Notes: generated from the letters alone by a model not told the origin. A stretch of 64,000 nucleotides of DNA from Fasciolopsis buskii (GCA_008360955.1 LUCM01005876.1:14163-78162), one strand, 5' to 3'. Shown: positions 1-12,159, counted from the stretch's first letter. Made by a program: numbers and translations.

Positions 1-24
1 TGTGTGTGTGTGTGGGGGGGGGGA
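1..24. repeat. (GT)n followed by G-run at the window edge
   Basis: The window opens with seven GT/TG units running directly into about nine G residues. It is a simple microsatellite cut by the window edge, so its full length is unknown. Confidence 0.9.
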
Positions 25-615
25 GGTTACCAGATTAACGATACAAAAATTTCATTGGTTTCTGATCCCCTCGGCAGGGATTCTGCAACCAGTGAACACG
101 GAACAAAATTTGCGGGAAGTTGGTCAATCCCTTGAGATGTGATTTTGTCTAAAGAACATTTGGTAATAAAGAAAACGTCCCTTTCTAAACTTTTTATGAC
201 GTGTTTCATACATGAGTTTATTGGAAGGGACATGCCTTATATTCATTGGGGCCCACTACGCGGAAACGCGAGGAGTTGGTGGTGGGAGTGCTAGGGAACC
301 TGAAACTTAGAGTGGCATAGACCTGCATAAGGTCTCATCAGATCAGGTATGGTAACGAGCCGGGATACAGCAAGCTTCCGTTTACCGCCAAAATGGCTTT
401 ATTCATGTGTTAATGACAATTGCATCCATAATGAAAAAATTATTATTATTAAAGAATATCAATGAAATATAAAACCACACCTCAAGTTTCCGTCACTAGC
501 AACAATAACAGCCGCAACAGCATTCAAGCATGAATCTCAGATCTTCCGGTCAACCTTACCCTCGGGAATTACCACACCTGAGTTTCACTCTCATTAGAAC
601 ATATTAGGGGTGCCT
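25..615. other. Non-coding tract without recognised features
   Basis: Only short open frames occur (the longest is about 68 codons on the minus strand, with no recognisable motif). I see no repeat that I can match elsewhere in the window with confidence. Confidence 0.5.
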
Positions 616-697
616 ATCTTCCATTGCAGCCAGGGTTTTAACCCGAGCTTGCAAACGGAAGGCATATGTATGTTACCACTGCCCCAACGGCCCCTCA
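616..697 (-). repeat. tRNA-like sequence (possible SINE head)
   Basis: Read on the minus strand, this has an A-box-like GGGGCAGTGGTAACA at about 671-685 and a B-box-like GGGTTAAAACCC at 633-644, spaced roughly as in a tRNA. I could not fold a convincing acceptor stem, and the B-box departs from the GGTTCGANNCC consensus. It is best read as a decayed tRNA-derived element rather than a working tRNA. Confidence 0.3.
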
Positions 698-699
698 TC

Positions 700-3600
700 C
701 AGTCCAATCAAAACTACCGGATTAAGCCTGCTCACACGTCGTCTTCAATGAGAGTCTATCACCATCACATTATACCCTAGTCCTCTCGTGCTGGACTTCA
801 GGGAATGCGGATCAAGTGAGTTTCACTGTCAGCATGTTTTTTTAAACAGTATTGTATATTTTCCATCAAGTTTATATACGGTAGCCATGATGATCATGGA
901 TATGATATATCCCACCAGAATCGGCGCACCAACCCTGAGTCAGTAGAGATGGTTTTTGTCATCTTGAGAAAATACTGATTTCATTAGGTGATCCTGACAA
1001 GTACATTGATTTCTCTTTTGTAGATTTTTCCCCGTCAGGGACTCCCGGAAGAAGACACCCAGTCTCTGTTATGCTGGCAATGTCTGCTTCTACCGATTTT
1101 ATTAGTTCTACCATAAAAGTCATGAATATCCTACTGTTCCTTATTCTAATAGCCTGCCAAATGTATTTTCCTCCAGAGTGCTCTATTCCGAACGGCCACT
1201 ATGTGACAGTTTCTGATTCAGCTCACTTTTTATCCAAAAGTGCACAGCCTCGGTCGCAATCCAATGTTAGCAGTCGCGCCCAGGTGACAATTATTGTTTT
1301 CACGTCAAACGCGTGTGGTGACAGGTGCCCTGCTCATGAACTGGTCACTTCATTAAGGATTGAGCTGTTTGCAAATGATGCTAGGACCATTTCCTTCAGT
1401 CACAAGATGTAAAAGGGAAGGGGACGAATAACCAAATTCCAGCATATGTTAGAAGATAAAAGTCTGAAAGCTGAACCCATATGCCTTCTGCGGTCGTGAC
1501 TAAAGGAGCAGTTGAACTGACTGAAAATACATGGTCAAAAGGGAAGCAAAACGGGCAATCATATAGGCAGTATACCTAGCTGGCGGTCGGGGTTGTGAGC
1601 AGTGACAATTGTTAACTGTTTAATGTGATTAGAACCACGGTCATATAACTCACCGGCTTGTCTTATCGGCTCACTTGTGAATTCTCAAAGTTTCCATTTC
1701 AGTTTGATACTGCACCGAACTGCTTGATTTTGGTTGCTACCTCACAGCATCCACCATTCAATGAGAACAACGAACGACGCTTTTAGCCCACCTATTAGTT
1801 TTGAAGAGAAGAATTGATGCACTTGACTTCAAGCATGACAAATCGCATCTTCGTTGCAGTTTGAGCACTCGACTGCGGTTCTGTTCCATCGGGAATGTTG
1901 ATAATTTGACCACATGTCATGGAATGTCTTCGCTCATTAGATTCGCAAATGAAGTTGGCGCAACTTGAATGACACTTGAAACAGCACATAAAGCACTTTT
2001 AAAAGGGTAGCCAAAGGCTTTCAAGGACTGTTCAAGTGGACAGTGAAAATAAGCCCATTTCATGATATATAACGCTCTTGATAAGGAAATCGGAAAAAAT
2101 CAAGTATTTTTGGGCATCGATAATCCAGAGGTGAACAGAAAACAAGCAGCTGCCCGGCGCTAATCTCGTACGGACTTGTTAATTGAAGGTTATTAAGTTA
2201 TTAGTTTCCCTTTGTTGTCTAAGTAGTCCCACAGAACACATTGAGAATAGCATCAAGTTGTGAACGAGCTCGGTCGCAGTGACTCACAATCATGCCATTA
2301 GATCGCCTTAAATGTGATTACTATCAACTGGGATAAAGAAAGAAGGGGGTTAAATGAAACGAATTAGCCAGGTGCGGATCAGAATAATATTAGTCGCACC
2401 ATTTACACTCCTGATTGATTTGGTTAAGGAGATCACCCCCCCCCTTTCGATATCCTTGTTGGAATCAGTTATGTGTAATGTGATCCACTCGTATGATTGT
2501 GAAGTGCTGAAAACAAGTTTGTTTCGTTATTTGATGTTATGACTAATGTCAGTTATTCGCAAAGTTCCACTTATAATTGTATCCATTTTTCACTAGTCTT
2601 CTAGTTCCCGGTTTGTATGAAAAACCTTGTGGTCATCGGTGGTGGTGCACAACACTTTTTCTGTTAGCTAATCATGAACCTGAACATTTTTCCCTCTTCA
2701 TAATCATTTGTTAATCAGGTAGGGCCAAAATCAACTGAATGCTACTAGGTGAAAAACACACCAGGGGTGGGGGGATCAGGACCGGCAAACTTCCTGTTGA
2801 AGCATCTCTGTGTTGGCCGCTTAATCGAGTCCGGAATGTCGGAGATGGCATTTCACAACCAGATTGAATCACTCACTGATCTTAATGAATCAGTCTAGGA
2901 TTCTCTGTCACTCGGTAGAGCACGAATAACCGAACAGTAAAACGGCCAAGACTTTTGAAACATTCTACGGACGAGTGGTAGTGACTGCCCCGGTGCTAAA
3001 ATGCATTCGCACTTTAAACTAGGAAAATGCTCGTACGCGTAAAAACGCTTGTTATTGTTAAGATTTGTTCCGATTAGGATTCGCGGCTCGTAATGACAAA
3101 TTGCGGATTTTATTGTACTTCCGCCCGTGACAATCGTAATTTGTTAGTCTTAAAATAAACACAGGGACGTTTACTGTCAGGTCACAGTTCAGTGTCACCC
3201 AATTGCGGAGAAAATGTGTAAAAACGAAAGAACAGCCAAACGCGATATTGTCCCGTTCGCGAAAAACTTACGAGATAAGCTAATTGAAACAAGGCAGAAA
3301 CTATTCACAACAAGTGTGCTTTTCATGTCACATATACACGTTATCGTGGATACCGATATAAACGTATACGGGTTTGGCATATCGTATTGTTGTTGTTGCT
3401 ACCCTTGTTTTCTGGAGGGGACGCTCGTCGTGACAAAAAGCTTACAACAGCTGTAAGTTTTTCACTTGTGCCTTTCAAGTTCACTTTCGTTGTCCGCTTA
3501 CTTTATACCAAATAACAGGGATCAATGATTGAGTATGCATGTTTTAATGTTTAAGGTACTCGGTAAAATGTAATGCAACATGGAGTCATTGAGAATTTGA

Positions 3601-4360
3601 CGTTTCTTTCTACGTGGGATCTGCTAGTCCACCAATGTTCTCGCGCGTATACTCACTTACAACACTGACCTCTGACGTGTGACACTGAGATTCGTACGTC
3701 AGCCACGGGGAACAAAAAGCGATGATAAATAGGGTCGGAGAAAGAGGTTGGACACACACACAAGTGGATGCAAAACTGTCGTCAAAGGGCCTTCAGAACA
3801 TGTGGAACATTCTAAGCTGACAATGGTTGTCATTGCCTCATCCTTTAGTGATGATGACTCGAAAAGTAATGTAGACAGAAGTGTACTGATCCAAATCACA
3901 TCTGGCTGTAGTCCGCAGAAGCTTGTTGTTATGGTCATTACGTTAGGTACTGGCCTCAGTTGTAGGAATGGCTGCGCTGGGATGACGGGTGAACGGAAAA
4001 ATAAATCACGCAGGACTGGTTCTGAAATCCACTTGCTTGACTAGCCAATAATATTCGAAGGGGTTGAATTGGTTTGTACTAGGCCAATCGATCGTCATCC
4101 GCGGACTCACGGATTCTTGTTGGTTTATGCTTAGCCGAGCTGTGGAAAATAACACAAATCTGTTGTACGGACCAAGACGATTCATGATGAATTACTGATG
4201 ATCCTCTCCCCGTTAAGTTGTTTTTATCTTTTTGCCAAGTCATCAGCTGGCCACCTCCACTCATCCTCTAATAACTGCCTGTCTCTATGTTACCCAATTT
4301 CCTCTTTACAAGTGCAAGATTCTGCTTCGATCCGGTACAATCCTGGAAGAGTATATTGTG
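700..4360. other. Long non-coding tract
   Basis: No open frame here exceeds about 113 codons and none shows a motif I recognise. The longest, on the plus strand at 1071-1412, begins with a hydrophobic stretch but lacks supporting features. I see no gene or dispersed repeat that I can support. Confidence 0.5.
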
Positions 4361-4364
4361 CTTC

Positions 4365-4613
4365 TTAGGTGGAAAAAATCGTAAACATAATAAAACTGTC
4401 TTTCAGACATCTGAGCACACGCAACTTACTTGGGTCCTCAATCAGTAGTACAACGTCGTCTGCATATTCTAAGTCGGATAGTTTCCTGTCAGAACAAATA
4501 TCAACATCACCATTCCCGCATGTGAAGACGTCTATCTCCTTAACCATTTTAACGACAAATCGCCGGTGTGTTCCACTTGATCCTCGTGGTACTAAGGTTG
4601 AATAAAGCTTCAC
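4365..4613 (-). pseudogene. Non-LTR retrotransposon RT palm fragment (YADD box)
   Basis: A short minus-strand reading frame of about 82 codons carries the reverse-transcriptase catalytic box in the context LSDLEYADDVVLLIEDPSK, preceded by a G-N-G-D-V-D stretch. This arrangement is typical of CR1/RTE-like non-LTR reverse transcriptases and closely matches the layout of the 42.6 kb and 22.1 kb remnants in this window. The two catalytic aspartates are present. Sequence on both sides (palm block before the box, thumb after it) is not recognisable, so this is a small relic and not a functional enzyme. Confidence 0.8.
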
Positions 4614-4794
4614 AGCATCGAATAAAGTACGTCTGTCTCACTGAAATGCGTCAGCTGTTACCTCAACAAAGTGTAGCACACATAAACATTAGAACTAGAG
4701 TACGTCGGTTCGAAGCTGCGAATCCATGTCTATTAGTCAACGAATCACCAGATGACGCGAAGACTTCAGCAGCTTCTATTGTAAAGGGGTCGAC

Positions 4795-4814
4795 AGAGAG
4801 AGTGTGTGTGTGTG
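4795..4814. repeat. (GA)n/(GT)n microsatellite
   Basis: A short run of AGAGAG passes directly into six GT units. Confidence 0.8.
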
Positions 4815-4849
4815 CACATCTTCATGATTCCTTGGTTCTCAGAGCGTAG

Positions 4850-5530
4850 GTATCGTGACTCAAACCCCGGAGGAAAATTGGAGCAGTCATAAAATTTCGT
4901 TTGCATCGTGCATTTTTCAGAAACACAAGAATCTCCTTCTCTTTCGTCTGTCAGATTATCTCAAAATCACCACAGACGATAGGCTGATTTTTATTTAAAC
5001 CGCCAGTTAGTACCATTAAAGGTGCACGCACTCAGGGTGAAAACTAGAAACCCGGATATGTATTTATCCCTCAATTTTCACAGCACATCACTTTTGGGCT
5101 GGAAATTCTTTCACAAAGTTGAAAATTTGGCATCAGTTTGACGCATCGGTCTACACTTTTCGCATCAAACGATGCGTAATTTCCCCCTTCATGCCACGCG
5201 TAAACCATGCATGAACACGAGATTAGGTTCTTGCCTCACAGTAGCCAGACTTATCGATTTGTATTGTCCCACCTCACGTGGTAGAACGCTAACCGTTGGA
5301 AGCAAGGAAGTTTGACCATTGCTATCATTACCATTATCACCTGATATCTATCGATTGTCTGTGAACGTGAATTATCGGCATCATGAATCGCTGGTCTTTC
5401 GTGTTTTCCCATGGTTTGACGGAATAATCGATCTAGGATTGGGTACGTCCAAATTCAGCGGGTGAGACGACAATGAACAAGGCAGCCCGTTTTGACCTAT
5501 TGCTAATAACCTATTGGACAAAACTGTAAC
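4850..5530. other. Non-coding tract
   Basis: No open frame of useful length and no repeat recognised here. Confidence 0.5.
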
Positions 5531-5534
5531 ACAA

Positions 5535-5597
5535 CTGTTGTAGAAATCTATTTGTATTGAACACCCTTGTTCTTAGTGAATAAATCAATCAATCAAA
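5535..5597 (+). repeat. Possible non-LTR 3' tail, AATAAATCAATCAATC
   Basis: The sequence runs through a T-rich stretch into GAATAAATCAATCAATCAA. Short tandem tails of this kind (here a 4-bp ATCA unit) directly after an AATAAA-like string are a usual 3' end of CR1/RTE-type retroelements. No coding remnant is attached, so this is inferred from the tail alone. Confidence 0.35.
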
Positions 5598-5599
5598 AG

Positions 5600-6365
5600 G
5601 GACAAATAAACACGACTAGTGACAGACAGCCTCGGTAAATTAAGTGAAACTCTTTCTTGAGTGAGCCCGGAAAAATTATTGGACAGCAACAACATATGAC
5701 AGAGAGGACATTATTGAACAAAAGAAGTTACTACAGTTTGTCTCGCACCAAACTGTCTCATTTTTTGGACTTGAAAAGATAGACGGTGTGTTCGTTTGAT
5801 ACAGTCGAAGATATGTGTGGACCACCGTGAATAAGTGCAAGTTATAACTCCTAAGCATTTTAGTGATTCGGCTCTGGGGACGAAAAAAGCTTTAGTTACC
5901 GAATGTTGGACGAAGAAAGGTGAGCAAGAAAGGGCAAAGTACACTCAAAACACTTAGATGATTTAATATGAAGATCATATGCAGAAGGAAATTTTTGAAA
6001 ATTATGCATATTTCCTGGGAGGAATGTGATGTCTGACTGGCAGATTAGAACCGCATTCGAATGCATAATAAACTCAGTGGACAAATCATCGACGTGAGTA
6101 GTAAAAAGCTAATTGAGGAACAACGAAGTTTTCGAATAAGGTCCTGGATAGGTTATATATATATATATATATATACAGAAAACGAGGATTTGAAGATACT
6201 GGTGAATGAAATAACCTAGTGAAATTTGTTAAATTCTGGACGGATGTGAATCCATGCAAAGTCGTCAACTACACGTTAAAAGTTAGTTCCATACACCGTA
6301 GGATATAAGAAGCCACGCCTAATTTCTTGGGTTTAGAACATCGGTTAGATCAGGAAGTTTTCAGA
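5600..6365. other. Non-coding tract with one AT microsatellite
   Basis: No gene is recognised. The only distinct feature is an (AT)n tract at 6153-6175. Confidence 0.5.
6153..6175. repeat. (AT)n microsatellite
   Basis: Eleven uninterrupted TA units. Confidence 0.9.
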
Positions 6366-6810
6366 CAAAACGCAAGTTGGCGAACAAGCTCGTTTTCAGT
6401 GATTCGTACTCAAGCCACTGCATCACCATATATTCAAAAAGATTTTCTTTAGGAGGGATTGGATTGGCCAGATTAAAATACAGGTAGGGAAGAGATTTGT
6501 GGTGTTATATGCATAACCTAAATACACAAGAACGTGTTGTGTTAATTGTTTTGTTGTCTAGGATTTGTATTGGGTCGGAGGGCGTGCCAGGGTAGTTGAA
6601 GGGCAAGCGCAAATTGTTTTTGGGTGCACAGTGAAGACGGATTGCGACAGCTTCCGCAGTGCTCAAGAGGCGACACTTTGTCAACCTAGACTGTTGACCC
6701 CTAACCTTAACCAGGATCCGGAAAGCTTGAATCGCATTCACAGTGTGACTAGTCCGTGCTAGATGTGAAACGACTACGCTATTAAGTTACTTAATTGTTC
6801 CATTGCCCAA

Positions 6811-7575
6811 CTATGCAGCGTGGTGCTCACGGATGCGTTCAGACAAGCGCCTGGTCGTGCCGCCAATGTACATTGTGCCACGGGAACATGTGAATGAATG
6901 GGTACAAAACGAGGCTGCAGAATCAGGAACTTCGTCTTCCAACCGTAATGACACTACGGGGCGGGATTTGTACAAGATTTTAAGCTTGGCAGCGTAAAAT
7001 GTCTTACTGATAGCGCTAGTCTCTGCTAGCGGGCCACCTGTGAATTGCAGAGATATGTTTACTGGCTTTCTCTCACTCCTAGGAACTTTCTTTTCTGTCT
7101 CCAATATCTTATCGATTATTCTACTTGGGAAACCATTTTCAGTGAATACTCTTCTGACCGTCTGCAGTTCAGCTTCAAGAGTATCTTCTGTGCATATTCT
7201 TTTTGTTCTGGCTATGAGACATCTGATTAGGTTCTTCACATTAAGAGGTACGGAGCCGTGAACGCTGATGTATAGCCACGTGGCTTTTCTGTGTACTGAT
7301 CGCCGAATTGAGCCGTCTTGTCGAAGACGTAATCGTACATTTAGGAATGCTATTTCATTGTTCAACTTTATCTCTGTTGTGGATATCACATTTTCGTAAG
7401 CCGAGTTGAACTTACTTAACAGTTGGTTATTTCTTGTCAAGAGGTTGAGTACACAGAAGATGTCGTCCACAAAACGTTGGTATAAGTAGAGCGCCTGTAT
7501 TGGCGACTCGAATGGCCCACGTTCCAGCTCTGCCATGAAAATGTCGGCTAGTAATGGACCTAGTGGAAATCCCAT
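6811..7575 (-). pseudogene. Penelope-like RT (catalytic half) plus GIY-YIG remnant
   Basis: An open frame of 254 codons begins inside the RT. The start ATG is simply the internal Met of the conserved palm motif GFPLGPLLADIFM at 7537-7575. The catalytic box reads YQRFVDDIF (7456-7473 for FVDDIF), the usual PLE form of the YxDD motif. Further on come the thumb region and, at the C-terminus, TMYIGGTTRRLSERI followed by REHH, which is the first half of a GIY-YIG nuclease. The frame stops just after this, so the nuclease catalytic Glu region is missing. The 5' part of the RT continues in another frame at 7578-7931. Confidence 0.9.
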
Positions 7576-7577
7576 TG

Positions 7578-7931
7578 CTAAGCCAACCTTTTGGCGGTAG
7601 ATACGATTATTGAATTTAAGCTGGACGTTGTAAGTACAAAAAGCAATAGTTGTTTTAAGTCTACTGTAGGAAGACTTGTCGCTAAGCCATTGTTCTCGAT
7701 GTAGTCACAGAGGCATTCGATTGTCTCCGTGATCGGAATGTTGGTAAAAAGGGCAATGACTTCTAAGGAAAGTATTCTTCTTCCCTTCATATTTAGTTCT
7801 TTCACGAAGTCGATAAGCTCAAATCCATCTTTGAGGCTATATCTTGTTATCTTTTGCCTAGCATATTCCAGCCATCTAGCCAGCCATTTTGTCACAGCGT
7901 GCTGCTGGCTATCAGTGCCACTTTGGTTCAC
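7578..7931 (-). pseudogene. Penelope-like RT, N-terminal half (frameshifted from the next block)
   Basis: A 117-codon minus-strand frame carries RT finger/palm features: KWLARWLEYARQKI, then SLEVIALFTNIPITETI, where the usual PLE motif is a 'D-V-x-S-L-F-T-N-I-P' with the first catalytic Asp. Here that Asp appears replaced (LEVIALFTNIP). After LKQLLLFV the frame drifts into nonsense. The correct continuation (TYNVQLKFNNRIYRQKVGLAMGF) lies in the frame of 6811-7575, so a single 1-bp loss near 7640 separates the two. The element's RT therefore lost both its frame and probably its first catalytic residue. Confidence 0.85.
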
Positions 7932-7999
7932 TTCTTGTCGTCACTCACGTGCCCCAAATATGGACAATAAATTGCCATCCGTGGTCACTTTATGAAGGC

Positions 8000-10900
8000 T
8001 GGTCTTAACTAACCGAATTAACTCTTTTGACCACTCACTGTTGTGATCCTCAAAATAGAATTATGATCCAGGCCTGGTTCTAACGATTCAGAGAAGCGGG
8101 AGTTGCCAATGTGAACTGCCGGGTGTACAATTGAAGGGTCTCATGGAGCTGTGCCACATGCATGATAAGTGGCAAAACCCACGAAACGGTTCACACTAGT
8201 CTGTTTTCTAACAAGCAGGTACTAACTGTATCAGTTCAATACAGTGTTGTAATAGTGATTGGCTCGGTAATCTTTAGGAAGCTTCAGCCAAATTGTAAGT
8301 TTGGAATTATGTCATCAAAGATTACAGATAAATTCATTAGGTCCCCCGGGCTGTCCACAACCATAAATTCATTAGCTGATGCGCAATTCGAAACTGCAAT
8401 CGGTATAACTTTTATTTTGAATATTACGCCTGATGATAGCTAACAATTGGTGATGGTGAACAAGGACTGGGCGAACTTGTACTGTTGCCTACAGACCCAC
8501 GTTCCGTCATTCAAAAGGCAAAATATCACGCCGGCAGCTTCTTTTAAGTAATGGCATCAAGCGGGAAGCAGTACGTGAGTGCAGTGGAGAAGGATTTCAA
8601 TGGTAACAGTAGGTTTGGGGTCCCTCCGATCAACATCCTTGGGTACTTGGACTAGACGATAGATATGCTACCCTGTCTCTCGCAATCACCATAGACTTTT
8701 TAAAGTAATGATTCTTGTGAAACTGGATGGCCGGAAATGATAGCTTTCATCTGAGGTCGTGCTTGTGTGTTTGTCAGAAATCCTTAATTTGCCTGGTTTG
8801 AAGAAAAGACTAGCAAACGACACTCGGTTCTGGTGATCAGACAGCATTTGGACGTCTTTTGAGAGGCTCCGGACAGGAACGTGATACAAAATGTACAGAA
8901 TAAGATATTTTGTAATGGTAGTGGAGTTTTATCAGCACTTGGTTGGCCAACTTTTACTTAGCCAAAATTCATAAAGACAACAACGTTTACCCCTAAGTGA
9001 TCAAATTTTACAAAACGTTTCCATTTATTCCTAAAATTGCTATCAGAATTGCATTTCGTGTTATGTGGAGCACTATAAGCAAGCTTCTTTTGTCTCCTAG
9101 CACCTCATCGCAATGTGTTACACTAATAGAACCAAGTCATGTTGATAAATGCCTTTTAGGCCACTGTACCCTTTGCAGCGTAAACAGGGGCTCCGGAGTT
9201 AATTAAAACTCGGTAGATATTGGAAACATGAACGAACTGGGGTGTGCTACTTGGATGAAGTAGATGGTTAAACAACGATGTTTTTTAATCTTTTACTTCC
9301 CTTATTAATGCAATAGCAATGTATATCACTTTTCGAGAGGGGCTGCGGACATCAGAGGGCTGCCACTTGGGGAAGTTGGTCGGCGATGGGAAGATTCTTA
9401 CCCGCGAACTTCACGTCCGAATGCCACGATATTATCCGTTTGGCCACCACCGGCCAATGGCCTAACCTGTAATCATAAACAAGGACAAATCGCTACGCAT
9501 TTATCTCTGATTGCAGTCTAACTACACATTCAGGTAAGTCCTCACTTCTCCAGATTATGTAAATTTATCTTGGTAAACAAGGTCACTCGTAGTCACCTTC
9601 TGCTTAAATCACTGCAAACAAATGGGTATTGGTGATGGGACATATTGCGTGTTTCCTTGATTTCTTCTACACCATTAGAAAGTGAATTGGAATGGGTTTA
9701 GGATGAAGAAAAACTTGTTTATCACCATTTTGATTAGATATACATAGCAGTTCACTGCGCTTGACCGACGCCCGCACTTTTTCCTAACGGACAACCATGC
9801 AATGATTGACTTGGTCCGATTTGTCTAACTGGTTTTTATCACAGACTGGTGGGAACCGGACGTAAAGCGGTCCCACTGTGTGAACTAGAGTAATTTTGTC
9901 TAATTAGACAGGGGAACTACTTTGGCATATATTAGGGTACACAAGTAGCATGGGGACTTGGATAGCGAAGCTGACTGGAAACCTCGTTCAATCCAGGTGT
10001 CAGCTGGTAAACAAATTGACTGAGTCTGCATAGTAAAAAAAGTTCGGTTTTTGCATTGACCGTTTTTTGCCAGTTGACGAAGTCGATTGATTAAACTTTC
10101 GACCAACTGTAAGATGGACTTGTACGTCTCAATTTCTAAGGTGAATAAAAGTATGGCCAACTTTTATGATCTTACGAAGTAGAAAATAACCCGTAAAACG
10201 TCAGGTTTGGAATACAGTTCTCTTACTGAGTTAAAGTTTGACGATGTCTAAATTCAGCAGAGCGGCCCCAGGGTCCTCGTTTGTCTGGCTGTGCATGAAC
10301 TCTAGATTTATGAGTAAATTGTCGTAACGATCGAAGGATTAGTGGGTTCATGCATTGACTGTTTAACGCGGATCACTTATGGCCTCGAATTGAACGAGTG
10401 CTACCAGGTTGACTTGTAATGCTATTAGGGACATGGAGACTAACTGTCACATTCGTCCTTCACGGCGGTGATCACACGGTCAATACTGTGCTATGCAGGC
10501 GGGCCTGTTAGTGATTGTGCGCGAGGTCAAGGCACGGTTGCATAAATGTCCATATGTATGCGAGCAAACACGGAGTTACCGAGGTACCTAATGCCGCTTT
10601 GCAATAAATCACACAATGATCAGTTAGCTCCAGACGAATTCATACCTGGCTTGTGATTGACGCGTACGGTCAGTCAATGTGAGTGTGACCATCAATACCC
10701 CCACTATGGTATAGATCAACAGAATGAATATTTCGAATGGGGCGATAAGCGGGGGGCTTAATACGGCATATGAAACTATTTCGGACCACAATTTGGCTTT
10801 ATTCTACGGAGAAGGCTGTAGAAAGGTGAAGAATCTCAGTACTTGGCAGTCCCAACAGAACAGGATAATGGAGTACTTTTACGTATTGTTTTCTGATGGC

Positions 10901-11180
10901 ATGGAACAAAAGCTATTCACATGTAAGTATGGAATAAAAAGGGCGCGATTACTAGCTAACAGACACCAGAGAAGAATTATATAATCTTAAGCAAACCTGT
11001 AAAGGCAAAGTTGCCTTACAAAATAGCAAATGGTGTTATTCTTAAAATGTCATTTATCATTATCACTAACCCTAGCAGCTTCAGTTGGTCATCTCGATTC
11101 GGGTTCAATCCCACCCTACTCTTAATCAAGCGATAACGATTGGATGGCTTTTGGCTTCTCTACACAACAATTTTCTTGTA
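8000..11180. other. Long non-coding tract
   Basis: Scattered frames of 60-93 codons occur (for example 8162-8443, 9900-10160 and 10724-10984) with no recognised domain, no convincing start context and no neighbour logic. I see no gene I can support. Confidence 0.5.
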
Positions 11181-11186
11181 TTTGGC

Positions 11187-11462
11187 CTACTCGTGTGGTT
11201 CATGCAGTCCGTACAGATCCCTAGCCGATTGCCGTCCGTCTGAAGGGTGTTCATTGCTTTTTCTTTGGTCCTCATATCGAATGCCGCTCGTGCTCGCCTC
11301 TAAGCTTGTCACAAAATCATGCCACTTCCAATGAAGTCGGAGCTCTAAGACGCCTGAGTGACTCTGCACTTGGCCTCGGGATTGCTTCCGGTCCAAATCC
11401 AGGCTCGCCTGTCGTTCAACGGATGTCGGACGAGTTTGGCGGTCAGTCCTGCTCTTCTGGGC
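11187..11462 (-). other. Downstream tail of the 11.5-12.2 kb RT remnant, unassigned
   Basis: A 69-codon minus-strand frame at 11187-11396 follows the RT remnant in the same orientation. It has no motif I recognise. Position suggests it could be the 3' part of the element, but that is inference. Confidence 0.3.
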
Positions 11463-12155
11463 TTAATCGGGCTTCACCTTTCTGTGAGTCATAGCACCGA
11501 AGCAAACTGGCCTTGCGCTTTTGCCATCCACACGTAGATGTCCCTCACAGTGCCCTGTTTGACCTAGCAACATCGAAGCCTCCTGGTTTGAAGTGATAAT
11601 CCCCGAAGAAACTTTACGCAAACGGAAATATGTGAAGTCCATTTCAGATATTTCATCAATAACTAATCCCAGATATTTCACAGAATCAACCCTGGTAAGT
11701 GTTTCCGAGCTGAGGATTAAAGGTTCAGATGAGAACATTGACAGGGAAGGCGAGGATAGACATTCAAAATGTCTAGATGCGCTGAGATTTAAACCGGTAT
11801 GTACAGAAAAATCGTTCATAAGAGATAAGTTGTTGGAAAGACTTTGGATGTCTTTATTGCCGGAAGCAGCCAATGTGAAGGCAAAATCAATATTTTATTT
11901 GAGCAAGTCACAGACCACGGATATACAGGGAGAACAACGGCACCCTGAAGTAACTTCCGAGTTACTTCAGGGTTTTGAGGTCTTGCTACCAAGTGATGTG
12001 TACCGGCTTTGGTTGGTAATGTAATCAGATAACCGTGTTCACAGGAGTCTGATACTATCGAATGTTTCCAATTCGTAGAGTAGCAATCATCGTGGGACAG
12101 ATTCGAATGCAGACAAATAGTCTATGAAGGCATGACGTACAGATTTCATTGACAC
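11463..12155 (-). pseudogene. Non-LTR retrotransposon RT remnant (jockey/CR1-like), second family
   Basis: Read on the minus strand from 12153 downwards: an RT palm block resembling 'F-I-D-Y-x-S-A-F-x-S-V-P-R' (AFIDYLSAFESVPR), then LSDYITNQSRYTSLGSKTSKP, a degraded 'GVPQGAVLSP' block, CDLLK, and the post-catalytic region FTLAASGNKDIQSLSNNL, LSASRHFECLSSPS and LTRVDSVKYLGLVID. Order and spacing match a non-LTR reverse transcriptase. The catalytic YADD is destroyed: at its place the sequence reads K-stop-N-I-D-F-A-F. At least two frameshifts and several stops occur. Only the last part, 11463-11873, is open. Confidence 0.8.
11943..11972. repeat. Perfect 12-bp inverted repeat with 6-nt loop
   Basis: CCCTGAAGTAAC, a TTCCGA loop, then GTTACTTCAGGG: a perfect hairpin. 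It lies inside the decayed RT at 11463-12155, at the place where the conserved 'PQGAV' block is expected, so it may record a small inverted duplication that broke the gene. Confidence 0.9.
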
Positions 12156-12159
12156 ATTT

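Larger units (their letters stand above)
6366..7998 (-). mobile_element. Penelope-like retroelement, family A, 5'-truncated and frameshifted
   Basis: A minus-strand remnant of a Penelope-like element (PLE). It holds an RT finger/palm region (7578-7998), RT catalytic region and start of a GIY-YIG endonuclease (6811-7575), and a 3' tail (6366-6810). The tail and last ~45 bp of coding sequence are nearly identical to a plus-strand copy at 62662-63180. PLEs are ancient telomerase-related retroelements whose RT is usually followed by a GIY-YIG nuclease. Reading is broken by one frameshift near 7640 and by an in-frame stop near 7936-7938. The 5' end of the element is not recognised. Confidence 0.9.
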
